A DNA stretch of 64,000 nucleotides from Elusimicrobiaceae bacterium (GTDB taxonomy: Bacteria; Elusimicrobiota; Elusimicrobia; Elusimicrobiales; Elusimicrobiaceae), in NCBI GenBank assembly GCA_017528825.1, contig JAFXOI010000001.1, positions 62,001 to 126,000 of the forward strand, read 5' to 3'. Below, in pieces: positions 62,438 to 64,000 of this stretch. The translations under genes were made by a program, and so were the position numbers. Every line of letters begins with the position of its first letter. The stretch's first letter is position 1. The notes beneath the pieces were generated by a model that was not told the DNA's origin, did not search any database, and was given only the letters and a program-made list of their open reading frames with translations.

Positions 62438-62989
62438 ATGGAAATTAAAATCACCGCGAAAAACATTAAATTAACGCCTGCTATCAAACAATTCGTACAA
62501 GCTCGCGTCAACAAAATTGAAAATTATTTTGACAATGTGGTATGGGCACAAGTTTTGTTGTCCGTAGAGAAAAAAATCAACCAACGAGCCGAAATCATTA
62601 TTCACACCGGTGGGAAAGGCACCGTATCTGCTTCTGCCGTGGAAGGAGATTTGTATAAAGCCATTGATTCAGCCGTTACCAAAGCCGAAGCCCAGATGAA
62701 GAAAGCCAAAGGCAAATCCAAAGCAAAACGTGCGGCTAAAAGAGCTCCTGTTGTGGAAGAAATGGCCACCTTCAATGACCATATTTTGTTGCCGGCCAAC
62801 GATGTGAAGTTTTCCGTCATTAAACAAGTAGAAGTAACCCCGATGAACCCGGAAGATGCCGCCTACGAAATGGAACGTTTAGGATATTCTTTCTGGATGT
62901 TCTTAGACGAAGATTCCAAACAAATCAACTTGATTTTCAAACGCTTGGACGGCACTTACGGTTTAATTAAACCTATTAAAAAGAAATAA
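62438..62989 (+). CDS. hpf: Ribosome hibernation promoting factor, long form
   Basis: 183 aa. The N-terminal HPF/RaiA domain (MEIKITAKNIKLTPAIKQFV) is joined by a basic linker to the C-terminal dimerisation domain (SVIKQVEVTPMNPEDAAYEM, then FWMFLDEDSKQINLIFKRLDG), which makes 100S ribosome dimers. GGAGG precedes the ATG at 62438; a GTG 12 nt earlier is in frame but lies within the ribosome site. Starts the hpf-hprK-rapZ unit. Confidence 0.95.
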   Translation: MEIKITAKNIKLTPAIKQFVQARVNKIENYFDNVVWAQVLLSVEKKINQRAEIIIHTGGKGTVSASAVEGDLYKAIDSAVTKAEAQMKKAKGKSKAKRAAKRAPVVEEMATFNDHILLPANDVKFSVIKQVEVTPMNPEDAAYEMERLGYSFWMFLDEDSKQINLIFKRLDGTYGLIKPIKKK

Positions 62990-62999
62990 GAAGGAAGCG

Positions 63000-63959
63000 G
63001 TGCAAAAATTCACAAAATCCATAACCGTTAAAGACTTGCTCCAGATGAAACGCCTTCGTCTGGAGCTGGTCTGTGGTAGACGCTATATTCACCGCAACAT
63101 TTCCACGCCCAACATCAACCGGCCGGGGCTGGCTTTGTGCGGACATATGGATCATTTTTTGCCCAACGCAATTCAGTTATTCGGACCGGAAGAGTACGGC
63201 TTCTGCCGTAAAACGAAACCTAAAATTTTGCAAACCAGCATCGCCCATATGTTGGAAAAAGGGAAAGTGCCTTGCATTATTATGGTGGAAAATCTAAAAA
63301 CAGCTCCCGCCTTGCGCAAGGCCTGTTTGGAAGCGGAAGTCCCCGTATTGAAAACCTCGTTGGATTTGGCTGATTTCGCGGCTGAGATTCGTCGTTTTCT
63401 AGATGAAGAATTAGCGCCTGTTACCCATGTGCACGGTGTACTATTAAATGTAAGCGGAAGCGGTATTTTACTGCGCGGGGAAGCCGGTATCGGCAAAAGC
63501 GAATGTGCCTTGGAACTAATTAAGCGCGGACATATTTTGATTGCAGATGACGTAGTAGAAGTGCAGAAAAGATGGGGACGGTTTTTAATCGGTTCCTGTC
63601 CTGAAATGCTCAAGCACTACATGGAAGTGCGGGGCTTGGGGATTTTAGATATAGATTTACTGTTCGGTATCGGTGCCACCAAAGACGAGGGCGCCATCGA
63701 TATGGAAATTGAACTGGTCCCCCCCACCGAAACAATTGACCGTTTGGGGGTTGAACAGCGCACCACCGAGCTGTTGGGAGTGGAAATTCCCTCGCTGGCC
63801 TTGCCGGTTACTCCGGGGCGCAACTTAGCCGTTTTAATCGAAGTGGCCGCATTAAATCAGCAACTTAAATCCCAAGGCATTTTATCAGCCAAACAGTTTA
63901 GCCAAAAAATGCTAAACCGTATGAAAAAGAAAACGAGGACTCATGCACCAGAAGCGTAA
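63000..63959 (+). CDS. hprK: HPr kinase/phosphorylase
   Basis: 319 aa with a GTG start after AAGGAAG. The kinase domain has Walker A GEAGIGKS at 160-167, ILIADDVVEVQKR and the MEVRGLGILDIDLLFG capping motif. Phosphorylates HPr on Ser, typical of catabolite control in Firmicutes and of PtsN-like regulation in diderms. It overlaps rapZ by 17 nt. Confidence 0.94.
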   Translation: MQKFTKSITVKDLLQMKRLRLELVCGRRYIHRNISTPNINRPGLALCGHMDHFLPNAIQLFGPEEYGFCRKTKPKILQTSIAHMLEKGKVPCIIMVENLKTAPALRKACLEAEVPVLKTSLDLADFAAEIRRFLDEELAPVTHVHGVLLNVSGSGILLRGEAGIGKSECALELIKRGHILIADDVVEVQKRWGRFLIGSCPEMLKHYMEVRGLGILDIDLLFGIGATKDEGAIDMEIELVPPTETIDRLGVEQRTTELLGVEIPSLALPVTPGRNLAVLIEVAALNQQLKSQGILSAKQFSQKMLNRMKKKTRTHAPEA

Positions 63960-64000
63960 ACTATTTATTATTACCGGTATGAGCGGAGCCGGCAAATCCC
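63943..64000 (+). CDS. rapZ: RapZ-like P-loop nucleotide-binding protein (partial)
   Basis: Only about 19 codons lie in the window, reading MHQKRKLFIITGMSGAGKS. The P-loop GMSGAGKS at the N-terminus and the position after hprK match the RapZ/YvcJ family, an adaptor of RNase E or nucleotide-sensing regulator. GAGGA lies before the ATG. The rest is past the window edge. Confidence 0.8.
   Translation, partial: MHQKRKLFIITGMSGAGKS

Overview
The window is a gene-dense bacterial chromosome segment of moderate G+C, most likely from a gut-type member of the phylum Elusimicrobiota (Elusimicrobium/Avelusimicrobium-like). That placement is an inference. It rests on many single pseudopilin genes sharing a near-identical class III leader (KKGFTLIELLVVVLIIGILS), a ferredoxin-dependent 2-oxoacid oxidoreductase, a PPi-dependent phosphofructokinase and a split glycine decarboxylase. 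No phage, CRISPR, transposase or rRNA operon was seen.

Layout. 1-7.7 kb: GH57-like DUF3536 glucan enzyme, PhoH/PIN ATPase, two pseudopilins, gatC-gatA-Nudix, a 14-codon Cys/Gly micro-ORF and a CD225-like membrane protein. 7.8-17.5 kb: one long leftward operon gcvT-gcvH-gcvPA-gcvPB-lipoate ligase-M50-like protease-AsmA-like-pyrE-rlmI. 17.6-31 kb: YgjP-like protease, pcrA, rlmD, ychF, pseudopilin, tRNA-Glu, DUF1646 transporter, glgP, trmL, a pseudopilin fused to a YD-repeat-like tail, and an MFS transporter. 31-38.8 kb: two copies of an elaborate RNA, each just upstream of a pseudopilin, flanking korDABC (leftward), a free-methionine-sulfoxide reductase, tRNA-Phe and lolC-lolD. 38.9-54.9 kb: a surface-polysaccharide region (msbA, DUF4422 and GT8 transferases, a UDP-galactopyranose-mutase-like flavoprotein, CDP-sugar genes rfbF/rfbG/reductase, PPi-PFK, galE, GT8, GT9). 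55-64 kb: tRNA-Ala with a duplicated 3' end, phosphoesterase, smc, a 74-aa two-repeat protein, another DUF4422-GT8 fusion preceded by the third RNA copy, then hpf-hprK-rapZ.

The main discovery candidate is that RNA of about 240 nt, present three times (31098-31345 +, 37591-37855 +, 61968-62205 -). The copies differ in sequence but keep the same helices by compensatory change. One of these is a long-range pseudoknot joining the first domain to the loop of a final terminator-like hairpin. All copies sit about 40-90 nt upstream of a cell-surface-type gene, so a cis-acting attenuator or riboswitch, or an independent sRNA, are both possible. I do not recognise it as a known Rfam family, but I could not run a search.

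How the genes fit together. The envelope theme is strong: LolCD lipoprotein export, MsbA-type lipid export, CDP- and UDP-sugar synthesis and several glycosyltransferases, together with pseudopilins that share a constant N-terminus and carry variable C-termini. Energy metabolism is fermentative in flavour: PPi-PFK, glucan phosphorylase, ferredoxin-linked oxoacid oxidation and glycine cleavage with its own lipoylation enzyme. Several promoters are of extended -10 type (TGnTATAAT), and two or three genes appear to be transcribed without a leader.
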